From Bremerella sp. P1 (lineage in GTDB: Bacteria > Planctomycetota > Planctomycetia > Pirellulales > Pirellulaceae), in the NCBI RefSeq assembly GCF_028748185.1, contig NZ_CP118164.1, positions 6,845,814-6,909,813 on the forward strand: a DNA stretch of 64,000 nucleotides. Direction: 5' to 3'. A program made the translations under genes and the position numbers. This document shows, one piece after another, positions 8,494 to 17,752 of this stretch. Below the pieces are notes generated by a model, which was not told the origin of the DNA, did not search any database, and saw only the letters and a list, made by a program, of their open reading frames with translations. The first letter of the stretch is position 1, and each line of letters starts with the position of its first letter.

Positions 8494-8584
8494 ATCTCGC
8501 TCTCCCTCGCGTTGACAGCACAAAGTCGTCTACCTAGCTTGGAAACTTCTCCCTCAGTTTCTTTCTCCCCCCAGAGTAAGCCTC

Positions 8585-9358
8585 ATGTCGAAACGTGTTG
8601 CGATTGTGACGGGCAGTTCCCGTGGTATCGGCCGGGCGATTGCCGAGCAGTTGGCCGCCGATGACTTTTGCGTCACCGTGAACTACAACTCGAGCCCGGA
8701 TGCCGCCATGGAAGTGGTCGCTGGCATCGAACAGGCCGGGGGCGAAGCCATCGCGGTGCAAGCCAACGTCGCCTCAGAGCAGGGGCGTTCGCAACTCATT
8801 CTCGATACCATGGCCAAGTGGGACCGCCTGGACGTGCTGGTCAACAACGCCGGTATCACCTCGCCAGGGCGGCTCGATATCCTGGAGGCCACCTCCGAGA
8901 ACTGGGATCTGGTCCTCGAAACCAACCTGAAGGGGCCCTTCTTCCTGACTCAGGACGCGGCCAACCAGATGCTCTCCCAGATCGAAGACGGCATTATTCC
9001 GGCCGGCAAGATAATCAACTTGTCGTCCCTTTCTTCCTACGCGAGTTCACCGAACCGGGCCGACTACTGCATTGCCAAAGCAGGGCTCACGATGATGACC
9101 CAGCTCTATGCCGATCGCCTGGGTAATGAGAAGATCCAGGTCTTCGAGGTCTGCCCCGGCGTGATCGCCACCGACATGACCGGCCCCGTGAAAGAGAAGT
9201 ACGACAAGCAAATCGCCGAGGGGCTCACGCCGATCAAGCGTTGGGGCCAGCCAGAAGACGTCGCCAAGGCGGTCTCCGCCATCTGCGCCGACTACTTCCC
9301 CTTCAGCACCGGCCAACGCATCGACGTCGACGGTGGCTTCCACCTTCGACGCTTATAA
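8585..9358 (+). CDS. SDR-family 3-oxoacyl-ACP reductase-like oxidoreductase
   Basis: A 257-residue classical short-chain dehydrogenase. The Rossmann motif TGSSRGIG (9-16), the NNAG motif near residue 90, Ser in SSLSSYA, and the catalytic Tyr161/Lys165 (YCIAK) are all present. Arg in the first loop (SSRG) suggests NADPH. The closing motif STGQRIDVDGGF is usual in FabG-like reductases. It probably reduces a 3-keto group, but FabG itself is normally in a fatty-acid cluster, and no such genes are adjacent, so the substrate is unknown. It stands alone downstream of the RNA terminator, implying its own promoter. Confidence 0.85.
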   Translation: MSKRVAIVTGSSRGIGRAIAEQLAADDFCVTVNYNSSPDAAMEVVAGIEQAGGEAIAVQANVASEQGRSQLILDTMAKWDRLDVLVNNAGITSPGRLDILEATSENWDLVLETNLKGPFFLTQDAANQMLSQIEDGIIPAGKIINLSSLSSYASSPNRADYCIAKAGLTMMTQLYADRLGNEKIQVFEVCPGVIATDMTGPVKEKYDKQIAEGLTPIKRWGQPEDVAKAVSAICADYFPFSTGQRIDVDGGFHLRRL

Positions 9359-9420
9359 AAACGTGCTCGTCACAGCGCCTTGGCGCGAAGGGAACCGGCG
9401 ATCACCCCAATGGGGAAAAT

Positions 9421-9449
9421 TTGACGCAGCAATTCTCAGGTCGGATAAT
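9421..9449 (+). promoter_or_regulatory. sigma70-type promoter of the ECF sigma gene
   Basis: TTGACG (9421-9426), a 17-nt spacer and GATAAT (9444-9449) give 5 of 6 matches in both boxes at ideal spacing, 28 nt before the sigma-factor start. A housekeeping promoter here would mean the ECF factor is not solely autoregulated. The palindrome GATCACTTGATC lies just downstream. Confidence 0.6.
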
Positions 9450-9477
9450 CAAGATCACTTGATCTATTCGGCCAACT

Positions 9478-10089
9478 ATGAACGAAACCTCGCTCAGTCT
9501 CCTCAATCGTCTCCGCCACTCTCCGGAATCCGAAAGCTGGAATCGGCTGGTCGATCTCTATGCGCCTCTGATCAGGACCTGGCTGCGAAAGTACGACGTG
9601 CAAGAGAGCGATGCCGAGGACCTCGTCCAAGAAGTTCTGCTGGCGGTATCCAAGGATGTTGCCAGTTTCCAGCACCAGGGGCGGCCGGGCGCGTTCCGAG
9701 CATGGCTCAAAGGGATTCTCGTAAATCGGCTGCGAAATTTCTGGCGAACCCGCGATCGTCGGCACGAGACGGACGGTAGGGATAATATGGAACAACGCTT
9801 GGCCGAACTGGAAAGCCCGACCAGTGAATTGACCCGCCTTTGGAATAACGAGCACGACCGATACGTGCTGCGGGAGCTCCTGAAACTTGCCAAGCCTCAT
9901 TTCGCTGAAAACACGTGGATGGCGTTCGATCGAGTCGCACTGAAGGGGGAAAGCCCGCGTGATGTCGCTGCCGATTTGAATATTTCTCTGAATGCGGTCG
10001 TGACCGCTAAGTCCCGAGTACTGAGAAGGTTACGGCAAGAGGCAGACGGGCTCGTTGATTCTTATTCAGGTTTTATGGCCGACAGCTAA
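9478..10089 (+). CDS. ECF-type RNA polymerase sigma factor
   Basis: A 203-residue sigma-70 family protein. Region 2 covers about residues 15-90, with the -10-binding helix (SDAEDLVQEVLLAV) and the RAWLKGILVNRLRNFWR segment. Region 4 covers about 130-190, with a helix-turn-helix ending in NAVVTAKSRVLRRLRQE. Regions 1 and 3 are missing, as in ECF factors. It directs RNA polymerase to a dedicated regulon. The kinase gene follows after about 110 nt on the same strand, a common planctomycete arrangement in which the kinase is thought to control the sigma factor. The kinase's own N-terminal zinc finger supports that here. The regulon is not visible. Confidence 0.88.
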   Translation: MNETSLSLLNRLRHSPESESWNRLVDLYAPLIRTWLRKYDVQESDAEDLVQEVLLAVSKDVASFQHQGRPGAFRAWLKGILVNRLRNFWRTRDRRHETDGRDNMEQRLAELESPTSELTRLWNNEHDRYVLRELLKLAKPHFAENTWMAFDRVALKGESPRDVAADLNISLNAVVTAKSRVLRRLRQEADGLVDSYSGFMADS

Positions 10090-10198
10090 GCATGTTTTCA
10101 CAGGACCGGTTCTTTACAGATAGCGGCACGTCGCTCACAGGCACTTGAGTCAGGGCCTGGGCAGACGAGCACTACGATCCAATGACGGAGAATTCCCG

Positions 10199-13100
10199 GT
10201 GCCCGAGAAAGCGAATCACCCCAGCCCTGCCCAGTTGCATGCTTTCGGTCTGGGTCGACTGTCTGCCGATGAAGCGACCGCGATTGAAGAGCACATCAAC
10301 AAGTGCGAACCGTGCTGTGAAACAATCGTCGATCTTTCGTCCGATGACACATTCCTTGGACTCTTGCAGAGCGTCGATCGGGAACCAACCGATCAGACGG
10401 TGGATCAATCATCAGGCACCACTACTTCAAGCTCCGAAAGTGTTCCGACACCACTCGCGGAGCATCCTCGCTACGAGATCGTGGGGCTAATCGGTCGAGG
10501 TGGCATGGGCGATGTCTACAAGGCCCAGCATCGCAAGATGAAACGCACCGTGGCCCTAAAGGTCATCAATCGCAAGTTGTTTCGCCAAGGGCAAGCGGTC
10601 AGTCGGTTCCATCGTGAAGTCGAAGCCGCGGCTCAGCTTTCTCATCCCAATATCGTCACAGCACATGATGCCGACCAGGCAGGCGATTTCCATTTTATGG
10701 TGATGGAGTACGTCGATGGCGTGGACCTTGCCCAGGTTGTCCGGGACAACGGTGTGTTACCCATCGGCAAAGCAGCCGATTACATCCGCCAGGCAGCGCT
10801 AGGACTCCAGCACGCCAACGAACGGGGCATGGTCCACCGCGACATCAAACCACATAACCTGATGGTTACCACGGACGGCACCGTGAAGATCCTCGACTTT
10901 GGTCTCGCCTCTCTCGCTCCAGAGACTCTTTCGGATAACGACGAGGTCGAAGCACGGGGAGACCTCACGGTAGCCGGCTCGATCATGGGTACGCCGGACT
11001 TCATCTCGCCGGAACAAGCGGAAGATGCCCGAAACGCCGATATTCGTAGCGACATCTACAGCCTGGGAGCAACGCTCTACTATCTGCTCGCAGGCCGCTC
11101 GCCAATTGCCGGCAGCAATGTGACTGAGAAGCTCAAGAATCTTGCCGAATCTGAAACGCAATCGTTGCAGGAGATTCGCCACGATATTCCCGCGGAACTG
11201 TGTGCTGTCGTCGAGAAGATGCTGGCCAAGAACCCTGACGAGCGTTTTCAGTCCCCGGCCGAGGTCGCGGAAGCATTACTGCCGTTTGCAGACGGAGAAA
11301 AATCGAGTAACGCTACGGTCAGTAGTTCCAATGCACGCAAGACCAAGACCTTCCGCAACTTCTTAATCGCCGCGGGTCTGATCGGCTTAGTCGTGTCGCT
11401 GGCCATCGCCATGATGCGCGAATCGGTTGGGGATAAGCTCGCCAAAATGGCCCCTGGCGTGACGTCCGTCAATTATCCACCAGAGGGCAAGGAGTATCTG
11501 CTGCTCTACACCGTTGAGGGAGACGCTCTAGATGGAACACCAGCAGCGATCTGCGATATCGGCGACTGCCGTATTGCACTGTTGGGACAAGATATCTCGA
11601 CGACGCGAGATTTCAGCGTGGGCGTGAACGTGGCGGTGTCCGATGCGTTACCGGCAAGTTCAACCAGAGAAAGGGATACAAGTGGCAACGTCTTCTTTAC
11701 AAGCAATTCTGGAGACGGCAAAGCGAGTTGCAAGTTTCATGGATTTAAGTTCGACCTGACCGATAGCATGATTTCAATTGGAAAGAATTGGAGCCACAGG
11801 TGGAAAGATCCATCGTCGCCAGGGCTCCTGATTCTGGTCGATACGAAAACAAATCACTTCACCACGCAAGCGATGAAACCACGTTCCGAGCGTGAACTGC
11901 TGCCCGCAAGGTGGAAAGCGCCGCAGCAACTCGATTCAGATTCGGAATCTGGCCTCAAGTTATCTCCGGAATTGCAGGCAGGACTACGTGAATCGGGGCA
12001 AAGCCCTACCGAGTTCAACAGTAAGCTGAACGCCACCATCAGCCATGCCGCCGGGATTCCCAACGACCAGTGGGAAAAGACCGCCCAAGGCATGGGGACC
12101 GACGCGATCGAAGGGACGCCCCTTTCCGAAGTGCTTCTCATGAGTGCTCCTGCCGGCACCTCAGATCCCGGCGCTGCACCGACCCCTCCTGCCTTCCGCA
12201 TGCTCACCAGTCGCATGCCTAAGCCACAAGATCTTCACAAGGCGATCTCGCCGAGCCAGGCTCACGGCTACGTATCGATCATTCAGCCAGAATACATTCA
12301 GAAGATAACGCTTGATCTTGATCCTGAGACGAAGCTATTCAAGGGTACCGTTTGGTTCGAGGCTCCCGAACTTTACGCCGGCAAGGTCGACTTCGCGCTG
12401 AAATACGACGCCAGCCGCATGGAAGTAGTCGAATTCACTCTGCCTGAGTTAGGCTTGAAACTCACCCGAGCCCCAAACGGTTTGTGGGTTCGCAATGAGA
12501 TTGAGACGCCAGCAGAGCCTAGCAACGCAGAGGCCATGAACGATCTGGCAAGTTCGGTTCCCCGAGTTACCGATCGCGATCGCATCCAAGGCGACTGGGG
12601 TGCAACTTCACAATTCGTCGACGGGACACCCGTTGCCAGAAACTTCGAAAGAGATGTTATCTACTACATGATCTCCGGGTTCACCGTCAATGTGCTTGGC
12701 GGCCCCGAGATCGATCACGCGAAGTTTCGCCTGGACGATACCCAAAGCCCTAAAACGATTGACATTCAACACGAAGATGGGTCGATCGAGCGCGGCATCT
12801 ACGAAGTCGAAGGGGAATCGCTGGTGATTTGCACGGCAAAACCGGGAAACAAAGACCGGCCCACCGAGATGGAGTCCCAAAAAGGTTCCGGGACAACGCT
12901 CACGACTTTCGAGCTTCTGGATCTACCTGTTCAACTAGATAGCCAGCGTATCGAGAAAACCTGGCAATTGATTTCAAGTGTCGCTGATGGAGCGGAAACG
13001 GAACAAGATGAGCCCTTGTATTTCATCTTCGACGAAGACCGACTCGTGATCGACGCTGGCACAGAGAAGGAGCAACGCAACTATCGCCTAGTCTACAGTG

Positions 13101-14158
13101 ACGACGGCCCCAAGAAGATCAATCTTATCTTTTTCAATGGAGATGTGACTCGTTGCATTTATGAAATTGAGGGAGACACGATGCGACTGTGCCTCCAAGA
13201 CTTCGAGACCAATGAGCGCCCCACGTCATTTGAGGCGACTCCCGAGTCGAAAACCACGCTGCTGACTTTCAAAGAGGTTCCGCCCACTTTCTCCGATCAC
13301 CAGCTCATCCAGGGCACTTGGCAACTCACCGAGAAAATGAATGACGAAGGTCCTATTGAAACGTCCGAGTGGAAAGCCAATCCCACGACCTTTGTCTTTC
13401 AAGGCAATAAGCTGATCCGGAATGACGGAACAGAAAAGCTGGACACCGATTTCTATCTCGACCCAACCTGGGATCAAATCACGCTGATTGACGAAGAGTG
13501 GAGACTCACCCTGGGCAGCTATGAATTCGATGGAGATACGCTCCGAATTTCCCTTTCCGACGATGAGTATCTTCCGACCAGCTCTTTGGAAGACAACCCA
13601 AGCTCCCACATCAAAGTCTTTATCTTCAAGCGGGTAAAGCAGGCCGCGACAGATCAAGACGGACTCCCAGGAATCAAGCCCCGGTCGTTCGCCGATCCTG
13701 CTGAAACCGCCCGGGCTCATTTTCGCGCAATTTTTGAAGGGGACGAGAAAACTCTCAAGACGACCTATGCCGCCAACGTTCAATTGATGCCAGGACACGA
13801 ATTCCTGAAGGACCAGTACGGCCTAACCGAGCCAGGAAGTCGTGCGAAAGGAGCCCAACTCCCGCGAGAGACGCTCATCAAAGCGTTTACACAACATCCA
13901 GTTACGCCCACGAAGAAGGAAGCGATTCAAGAAATGCTTCCCTTAATCAAGTTTGAACAACTGGCCGTCGCCGAGGGAGACTTCGTAATCGTCGCTGACC
14001 CGGCCGATGCCATCGACGAATCGGACAAGAAGTTACATTTCCAAATCCAAAACCGGGATGTCCTGATCAAGGTTGCCCCACCGCGAGGTGACTTCGCTCT
14101 TCTACAAATGAGAAAGCAAGATGGAACGTGGCGAGTTGTTTCCGAGTACCTCGACTGA
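10199..14158 (+). CDS. transmembrane Ser/Thr protein kinase with zinc finger and TIGR03067 repeats
   Basis: A 1319-residue protein. Start: GTG at 10199 has GGAG 8 nt upstream; a TTG at 10145 is possible. Domains: an anti-sigma-type zinc finger (HINKCEPC, about residues 32-39), and a Ser/Thr kinase (about 92-355) with IGRGGMGDVY, VALK, HRDIKPHN, DFG and MGTPDFISPEQ all intact, so it should be active. One membrane helix follows (about 387-405), then a large outer part. This outer part has three TIGR03067 repeats starting near 794, 916 and 1034 (each with a D/E-x-IQGxW-type start) and a C-terminal NTF2/SnoaL-like region from about 1166. The zinc finger next to an ECF gene suggests the kinase binds or releases that sigma factor in response to an outside signal. 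This coupling is inferred. Confidence 0.9.
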   Translation: MPEKANHPSPAQLHAFGLGRLSADEATAIEEHINKCEPCCETIVDLSSDDTFLGLLQSVDREPTDQTVDQSSGTTTSSSESVPTPLAEHPRYEIVGLIGRGGMGDVYKAQHRKMKRTVALKVINRKLFRQGQAVSRFHREVEAAAQLSHPNIVTAHDADQAGDFHFMVMEYVDGVDLAQVVRDNGVLPIGKAADYIRQAALGLQHANERGMVHRDIKPHNLMVTTDGTVKILDFGLASLAPETLSDNDEVEARGDLTVAGSIMGTPDFISPEQAEDARNADIRSDIYSLGATLYYLLAGRSPIAGSNVTEKLKNLAESETQSLQEIRHDIPAELCAVVEKMLAKNPDERFQSPAEVAEALLPFADGEKSSNATVSSSNARKTKTFRNFLIAAGLIGLVVSLAIAMMRESVGDKLAKMAPGVTSVNYPPEGKEYLLLYTVEGDALDGTPAAICDIGDCRIALLGQDISTTRDFSVGVNVAVSDALPASSTRERDTSGNVFFTSNSGDGKASCKFHGFKFDLTDSMISIGKNWSHRWKDPSSPGLLILVDTKTNHFTTQAMKPRSERELLPARWKAPQQLDSDSESGLKLSPELQAGLRESGQSPTEFNSKLNATISHAAGIPNDQWEKTAQGMGTDAIEGTPLSEVLLMSAPAGTSDPGAAPTPPAFRMLTSRMPKPQDLHKAISPSQAHGYVSIIQPEYIQKITLDLDPETKLFKGTVWFEAPELYAGKVDFALKYDASRMEVVEFTLPELGLKLTRAPNGLWVRNEIETPAEPSNAEAMNDLASSVPRVTDRDRIQGDWGATSQFVDGTPVARNFERDVIYYMISGFTVNVLGGPEIDHAKFRLDDTQSPKTIDIQHEDGSIERGIYEVEGESLVICTAKPGNKDRPTEMESQKGSGTTLTTFELLDLPVQLDSQRIEKTWQLISSVADGAETEQDEPLYFIFDEDRLVIDAGTEKEQRNYRLVYSDDGPKKINLIFFNGDVTRCIYEIEGDTMRLCLQDFETNERPTSFEATPESKTTLLTFKEVPPTFSDHQLIQGTWQLTEKMNDEGPIETSEWKANPTTFVFQGNKLIRNDGTEKLDTDFYLDPTWDQITLIDEEWRLTLGSYEFDGDTLRISLSDDEYLPTSSLEDNPSSHIKVFIFKRVKQAATDQDGLPGIKPRSFADPAETARAHFRAIFEGDEKTLKTTYAANVQLMPGHEFLKDQYGLTEPGSRAKGAQLPRETLIKAFTQHPVTPTKKEAIQEMLPLIKFEQLAVAEGDFVIVADPADAIDESDKKLHFQIQNRDVLIKVAPPRGDFALLQMRKQDGTWRVVSEYLD

Positions 14159-14375
14159 TACGCGACGAACGAGCGTGCTCAACCTTACGGTACACAATCT
14201 ATACACTGGTTCGTCCACTAAGCTGGCACTCGGCCAAAACCACACCAAGTGCCAGCTGGCAAACTTTGCCGATTACGCAAAAGATTCCACTCGCACGCAC
14301 CGATACTTGAGAATGCACTCCTAGATGGCTAGGAGTCCGTTCATAAATGCTGTCAGCCACCAGGGTGCTTCGGCA

Positions 14376-14936
14376 ATGCGGTTGGATTGGAAAGTTGCTC
14401 TCGTTATGACCTTCGCGGCGCTACTTGGTAGCGGCTGCGCTGTGGTCCGTTGTGACGATATGCCGCTTCCTGTCGAGGCCTCGCACATTGCCTGCGACAC
14501 GACCTTTCCTGAAGAGATGTCGCCGCTAGCAGGCAAAGAAGCAGAACCTCCGCCCATCACTCAGGAGGCCTGTCCGACCAGTTTTCTGGCTGGCTTCAAT
14601 TTCCATCATCGCTGGAAAGCCTGGCTGCACGGCCATGAGCACACTCCGTCGGTGGCCCCGGTGATTCCGCCTCACTCGAGGTTTCATCCGGTTCCGACCC
14701 GCCCGGTCTTTGCTCAGCCAGTCATTTATTACGACGACATCCCGCGTCCGTTGCCTACCAAGATTGGCAAGCCGATGCCGGTCCCACCGCCGACGGATAT
14801 CCAGCCGGACACGATCGATCAGGAAGTCAACGCTCCGCAGCCGCTCGATGAGGAACTTCGCATCGCGCGTCCTCTTTCCCTAGAAGGTCCCGTGCGTCCC
14901 ATCGCCAACGGCTGGGAAGAGGATCCGCAGAACTAG
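14376..14936 (+). CDS. lipoprotein, proline-rich, unknown
   Basis: A 186-residue protein. The ATG at 14376 gives a short signal peptide ending in a lipobox (LLGSGC), so a lipidated exported protein is expected; an ATG at 14325 would add 17 residues. The mature part is rich in Pro and has no repeats or known domain. It contains His-rich HHRWKAWLHGHEH and several PxP motifs (for example PRPLPTKIGKPMPVPPP). Such proline-rich lipoproteins are frequent in planctomycete envelopes, but no function can be given. The gene is transcribed alone between the kinase and htrA. Confidence 0.6.
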   Translation: MRLDWKVALVMTFAALLGSGCAVVRCDDMPLPVEASHIACDTTFPEEMSPLAGKEAEPPPITQEACPTSFLAGFNFHHRWKAWLHGHEHTPSVAPVIPPHSRFHPVPTRPVFAQPVIYYDDIPRPLPTKIGKPMPVPPPTDIQPDTIDQEVNAPQPLDEELRIARPLSLEGPVRPIANGWEEDPQN

Positions 14937-15286
14937 CGTTTTCCCCTGACAGCACTGCCTGTTGGCCTTATCTACCTCATCCTCTTGCGAAGTCCCGCAA
15001 GCAAATCGTCCATCCCATTGACGCCTGTCGATCCGTCCAATGGTATGCTTGCTGTGCATCTTCGCGTAAACCGCATAGTTAGCGCATAAACGAAGACCTC
15101 GCTGGCAATTTAGGTTGACTCTACGGCCCAACTCGGGAGGGATGAAGCAACCGAGCCGTCTATTCCGATGACAACTTTCGGCCCGCTGATCCATCTCTCC
15201 GCCAGTCAGAAGCAACGATCGGAGCTGCGGTGCTATCAATACGTAGGTACTGAAGACGCTCCGGGTTGCCGAAAGACGAGAGATCT
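14937..15286. other. intergenic region before the HtrA gene
   Basis: 350 bases without a credible reading frame. It presumably carries the htrA promoter: TTGAC occurs at about 15032 and 15114, but neither is followed by a good -10 at normal spacing. GAAAGACGAGAG just before the start may serve as a ribosome-binding site. No hairpin with a T-run was seen. Confidence 0.4.
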
Positions 15287-16654
15287 ATGCGTTCACCCTC
15301 CTTGAATAACCTCGCTGTTCGTCTTTGCTGGCTTTTGCTCGCAACAGCAGTGTGCTATTCACCGGTCTTCTCCGGCCAATCTGCTCATGCCACCGAACTC
15401 CGCATGACGCCCATCGTCAAAGCGGTTCAAGGTGCCAAGGATGCAATCGTCAACATCCATGGCCACAAGACGGTCTCGACCGTTAGTGCCGTTGGCGGCG
15501 ATACTCCCCGACAAGTCAATGGTATGGGCACCGGCGTGATCATCGATCGCCGCGGCTTCATCGTCACCAACCATCACGTGGTGGACGGTGTCCGACGCAT
15601 TCAAGTGACGTTCAACAATGGCGAAACGCTGATTGCTCGCCTGATTGCCCACGACCTGACGACCGACCTGGCCGTGATTAAGGTCGATGCCTCGAAGGAC
15701 CTTCCTTGCATTAACATTGGCAAGTCGACCGACCTGATGCCCGGCGAAACGGTCATCGCAGTGGGTAACGCCTACGGATACGAAAACTCGGTCACTCGCG
15801 GGATCATCAGTGCTCTGCACCGAAGCGTCCAAGTCACCGAGAACCAGAAGTACGACGACCTGATCCAAACCGATGCCAGCATCAACCCCGGCAACTCCGG
15901 CGGCCCGCTGCTGAACATCGACGGTCAGATGATCGGCATCAACGTTGCCGTTCGCGTCGGTGCCCAAGGCATCGGCTTCGCCATCCCCGTCGACAACGTC
16001 ATGGAAATCTCTTCCCGCATGATGTCGACCGAACGCATGAGCGATCAGTCCCACGGCATTCGCGGCAAGACCATGTGGGAAGGCGACACCCCAGTCTTCA
16101 AGGTCACCGGCGTCGAAAAGGACAGCCCTGCCGATGCAGCCGGCCTGCGAATCGGCGACACGCTGACCAAGATTGGCGAACAAAGCATTCAACGTCAGCT
16201 CGACGTGGAACTGGCTCTGCTCAACCGCACGCTCAACGAAGAAGTGACTCTGGAAGTCGACCGAGCTGGCGAAACCGGCAAGCAGTTGGCTATCGTCACC
16301 AAGAGCGTTAGCGGAGCGACCAACGTTTCCGACCTGGCTTGGCGAACGATGGGTGTCCGCGTGAAGCCGATGCCAGAGAATGACTTCGCTCAGCTTTCCA
16401 GCCGATACCGCGGTGGCCTGCAAGTGACCGCCGTGCGAGCTGGCAGCCCAGCCGAAGTCGAAGGCATCCAGACCGGTGACATCCTGGTCGGCATGCACGA
16501 CTGGGAAACGATCTCGTACGAGAACCTCGACTACATTCTGAAGAACAAGTCGGTGACCACACGCGGTGCGATTCGCTTCTACATTCTGCGAGAACGCGAC
16601 ACCCTGTACGGCGACATCAGCCTGGCCGCCACCCAGCAGGTCACGCAGCGATAA
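15287..16654 (+). CDS. HtrA/DegP-type periplasmic serine protease with two PDZ domains
   Basis: A 455-residue protease. A signal peptide (about residues 8-35) precedes a trypsin-like domain whose triad is visible: His97 in TNHHVV, Asp127 in TTDLAV, and Ser204 in NPGNSGGPL. Two PDZ domains follow: about 260-350, with DSPADAAGLRIGD, and about 360-450, with AGSPAEVEGIQTGD. HtrA proteins degrade or refold damaged proteins in the cell envelope; PDZ domains select substrates. The ATG at 15287 is chosen because it yields a proper signal peptide. An antisense frame covering the gene is a shadow. It is monocistronic; a hairpin-rich repeat follows. Confidence 0.92.
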   Translation: MRSPSLNNLAVRLCWLLLATAVCYSPVFSGQSAHATELRMTPIVKAVQGAKDAIVNIHGHKTVSTVSAVGGDTPRQVNGMGTGVIIDRRGFIVTNHHVVDGVRRIQVTFNNGETLIARLIAHDLTTDLAVIKVDASKDLPCINIGKSTDLMPGETVIAVGNAYGYENSVTRGIISALHRSVQVTENQKYDDLIQTDASINPGNSGGPLLNIDGQMIGINVAVRVGAQGIGFAIPVDNVMEISSRMMSTERMSDQSHGIRGKTMWEGDTPVFKVTGVEKDSPADAAGLRIGDTLTKIGEQSIQRQLDVELALLNRTLNEEVTLEVDRAGETGKQLAIVTKSVSGATNVSDLAWRTMGVRVKPMPENDFAQLSSRYRGGLQVTAVRAGSPAEVEGIQTGDILVGMHDWETISYENLDYILKNKSVTTRGAIRFYILRERDTLYGDISLAATQQVTQR

Positions 16655-16679
16655 GACTGGCTCGCTGCAACATTCCTTT

Positions 16680-16753
16680 CCCCACGCCACGATAGGCGTG
16701 GGGCGAGCATCTTGTCCCCTCGCCCCTGAGGGGAGAGGGTTAGGGTGAGGGGC
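16680..16753. repeat. GC-rich hairpin plus GTCCCCTCGCC repeat, copy 1
   Basis: A 9-bp hairpin CCCCACGCC / GGCGTGGGG (16680-16703) is followed by a 40-base unit (16714-16753) beginning GTCCCCTCGCCCCTGAGG. The 40-base unit recurs identically at 48068-48107. The strand-independent hairpin has no T-run. This is a dispersed intergenic repeat family of unknown function; it may act as a weak stop after htrA. Confidence 0.6.
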
Positions 16754-16821
16754 TCTCCCTCGCAGCATCGCTCTCTTATAATTCACAGGCAAACTAAACG
16801 TTCCTGTGAAAGGCTTTGATC

Positions 16822-17739
16822 GTGGAACAAGCGTTCCTCAAATATCTCGCCGCTCAGAAGCAATCCATCTCGCCCGATAGCATTGGCATCGGCGACGACG
16901 CGGCAGTGCTATCGTGGCAAGCCGCTCAAAAGCTGGTCGTCTGCACCGATCTGATCTCCGACGAGACCGACTTCCACCTGGCGGATGTCACGCCGCAGCA
17001 GATTGGTCGCAAAGCACTGGCCATCAACCTCAGTGACATCGCTGCCATGGCCTGTGAGCCCGTAGGAGCGTTCCTCACGCTGCTTCTGCCCCAAGGTGAC
17101 GCCTCGCTCGACCTGGCGACAGGAATCTACGAGGGAGCCGCTCAGCTAGGCGAAACATACGGCTGCCCAATTTTGGGTGGCGATACGAACACGTGGCCCG
17201 GCAAAGTGGCCGTCAGCGTGACGGTGCTAGGGCGATGTCCCTTCGATAAGCCGCTGCTGCGCGAAGGAGCCCGGCCTGGGGACGCGATCTACGTCACAGG
17301 CACCCTCGGTGGCAGCATCCTGGGCGACCACATCGACTTCCATCCTCGTGTGCGAGAAGCGATCCGGCTTCGCGAGATTTGCGGTCTGACCGCAGGCATG
17401 GACATCAGCGACGGCATCTCGATCGACCTGCCACGCCTCTGCCAACGGAGCCGTGTAGGAGCCGAGATCGACGTCCGTGCGCTTCCCATTTCCGACGCGG
17501 CCCGTCAGATGAACCACTCGACCGGCAAGCCTGCGTGGTGGCATGCTCTGAACGACGGCGAAGATTTCGAGCTCTTGTTCACGGTACCGGAAGCGGAAAT
17601 CGAACGGCTGGAAGCCCAATGGACGGAGTCGACCCCAGTGACAAAAATAGGAACCATTCAATCAGGCACCGACCTGTTCCTGCTGGACGAGTCAGGCCAG
17701 CGACAGCCCCTGGAGCCGGAAGGTTTCTCGCACCAATAG
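16822..17739 (+). CDS. thiL: thiamine-monophosphate kinase
   Basis: A 305-residue protein matching ThiL (AIR-synthase/PurM fold). The ATP/Mg site GIGDDAAV is near the N-terminus; DLISDETDFHL and INLSDIAAMACEP follow; then GGDTN, and in the second half DISDGISIDLPRLC and NDGEDFELLFTV. ThiL phosphorylates thiamine monophosphate to the active diphosphate. Start: GTG at 16822 has AAAGG 8 nt upstream; a TTG at 16816 is also possible. It probably forms an operon with tsaE, 13 nt downstream, a frequent bacterial pairing. No other thiamine genes are in the window. Confidence 0.9.
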   Translation: MEQAFLKYLAAQKQSISPDSIGIGDDAAVLSWQAAQKLVVCTDLISDETDFHLADVTPQQIGRKALAINLSDIAAMACEPVGAFLTLLLPQGDASLDLATGIYEGAAQLGETYGCPILGGDTNTWPGKVAVSVTVLGRCPFDKPLLREGARPGDAIYVTGTLGGSILGDHIDFHPRVREAIRLREICGLTAGMDISDGISIDLPRLCQRSRVGAEIDVRALPISDAARQMNHSTGKPAWWHALNDGEDFELLFTVPEAEIERLEAQWTESTPVTKIGTIQSGTDLFLLDESGQRQPLEPEGFSHQ

Positions 17740-17752
17740 CCCAATACCCACC

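Noticed and set aside
15114-15145. TTGACT as htrA promoter
   Set aside because: No acceptable -10 at 16-18 nt spacing.
16680-16703. GC-rich hairpin after htrA as a terminator
   Set aside because: No T-run follows on the plus strand, so it is listed as part of a repeat instead.
15359-16792. 477-codon antisense frame over the htrA gene
   Set aside because: The sense strand has the protease triad and PDZ domains; the antisense product has no motif and arises from GC-rich third positions.
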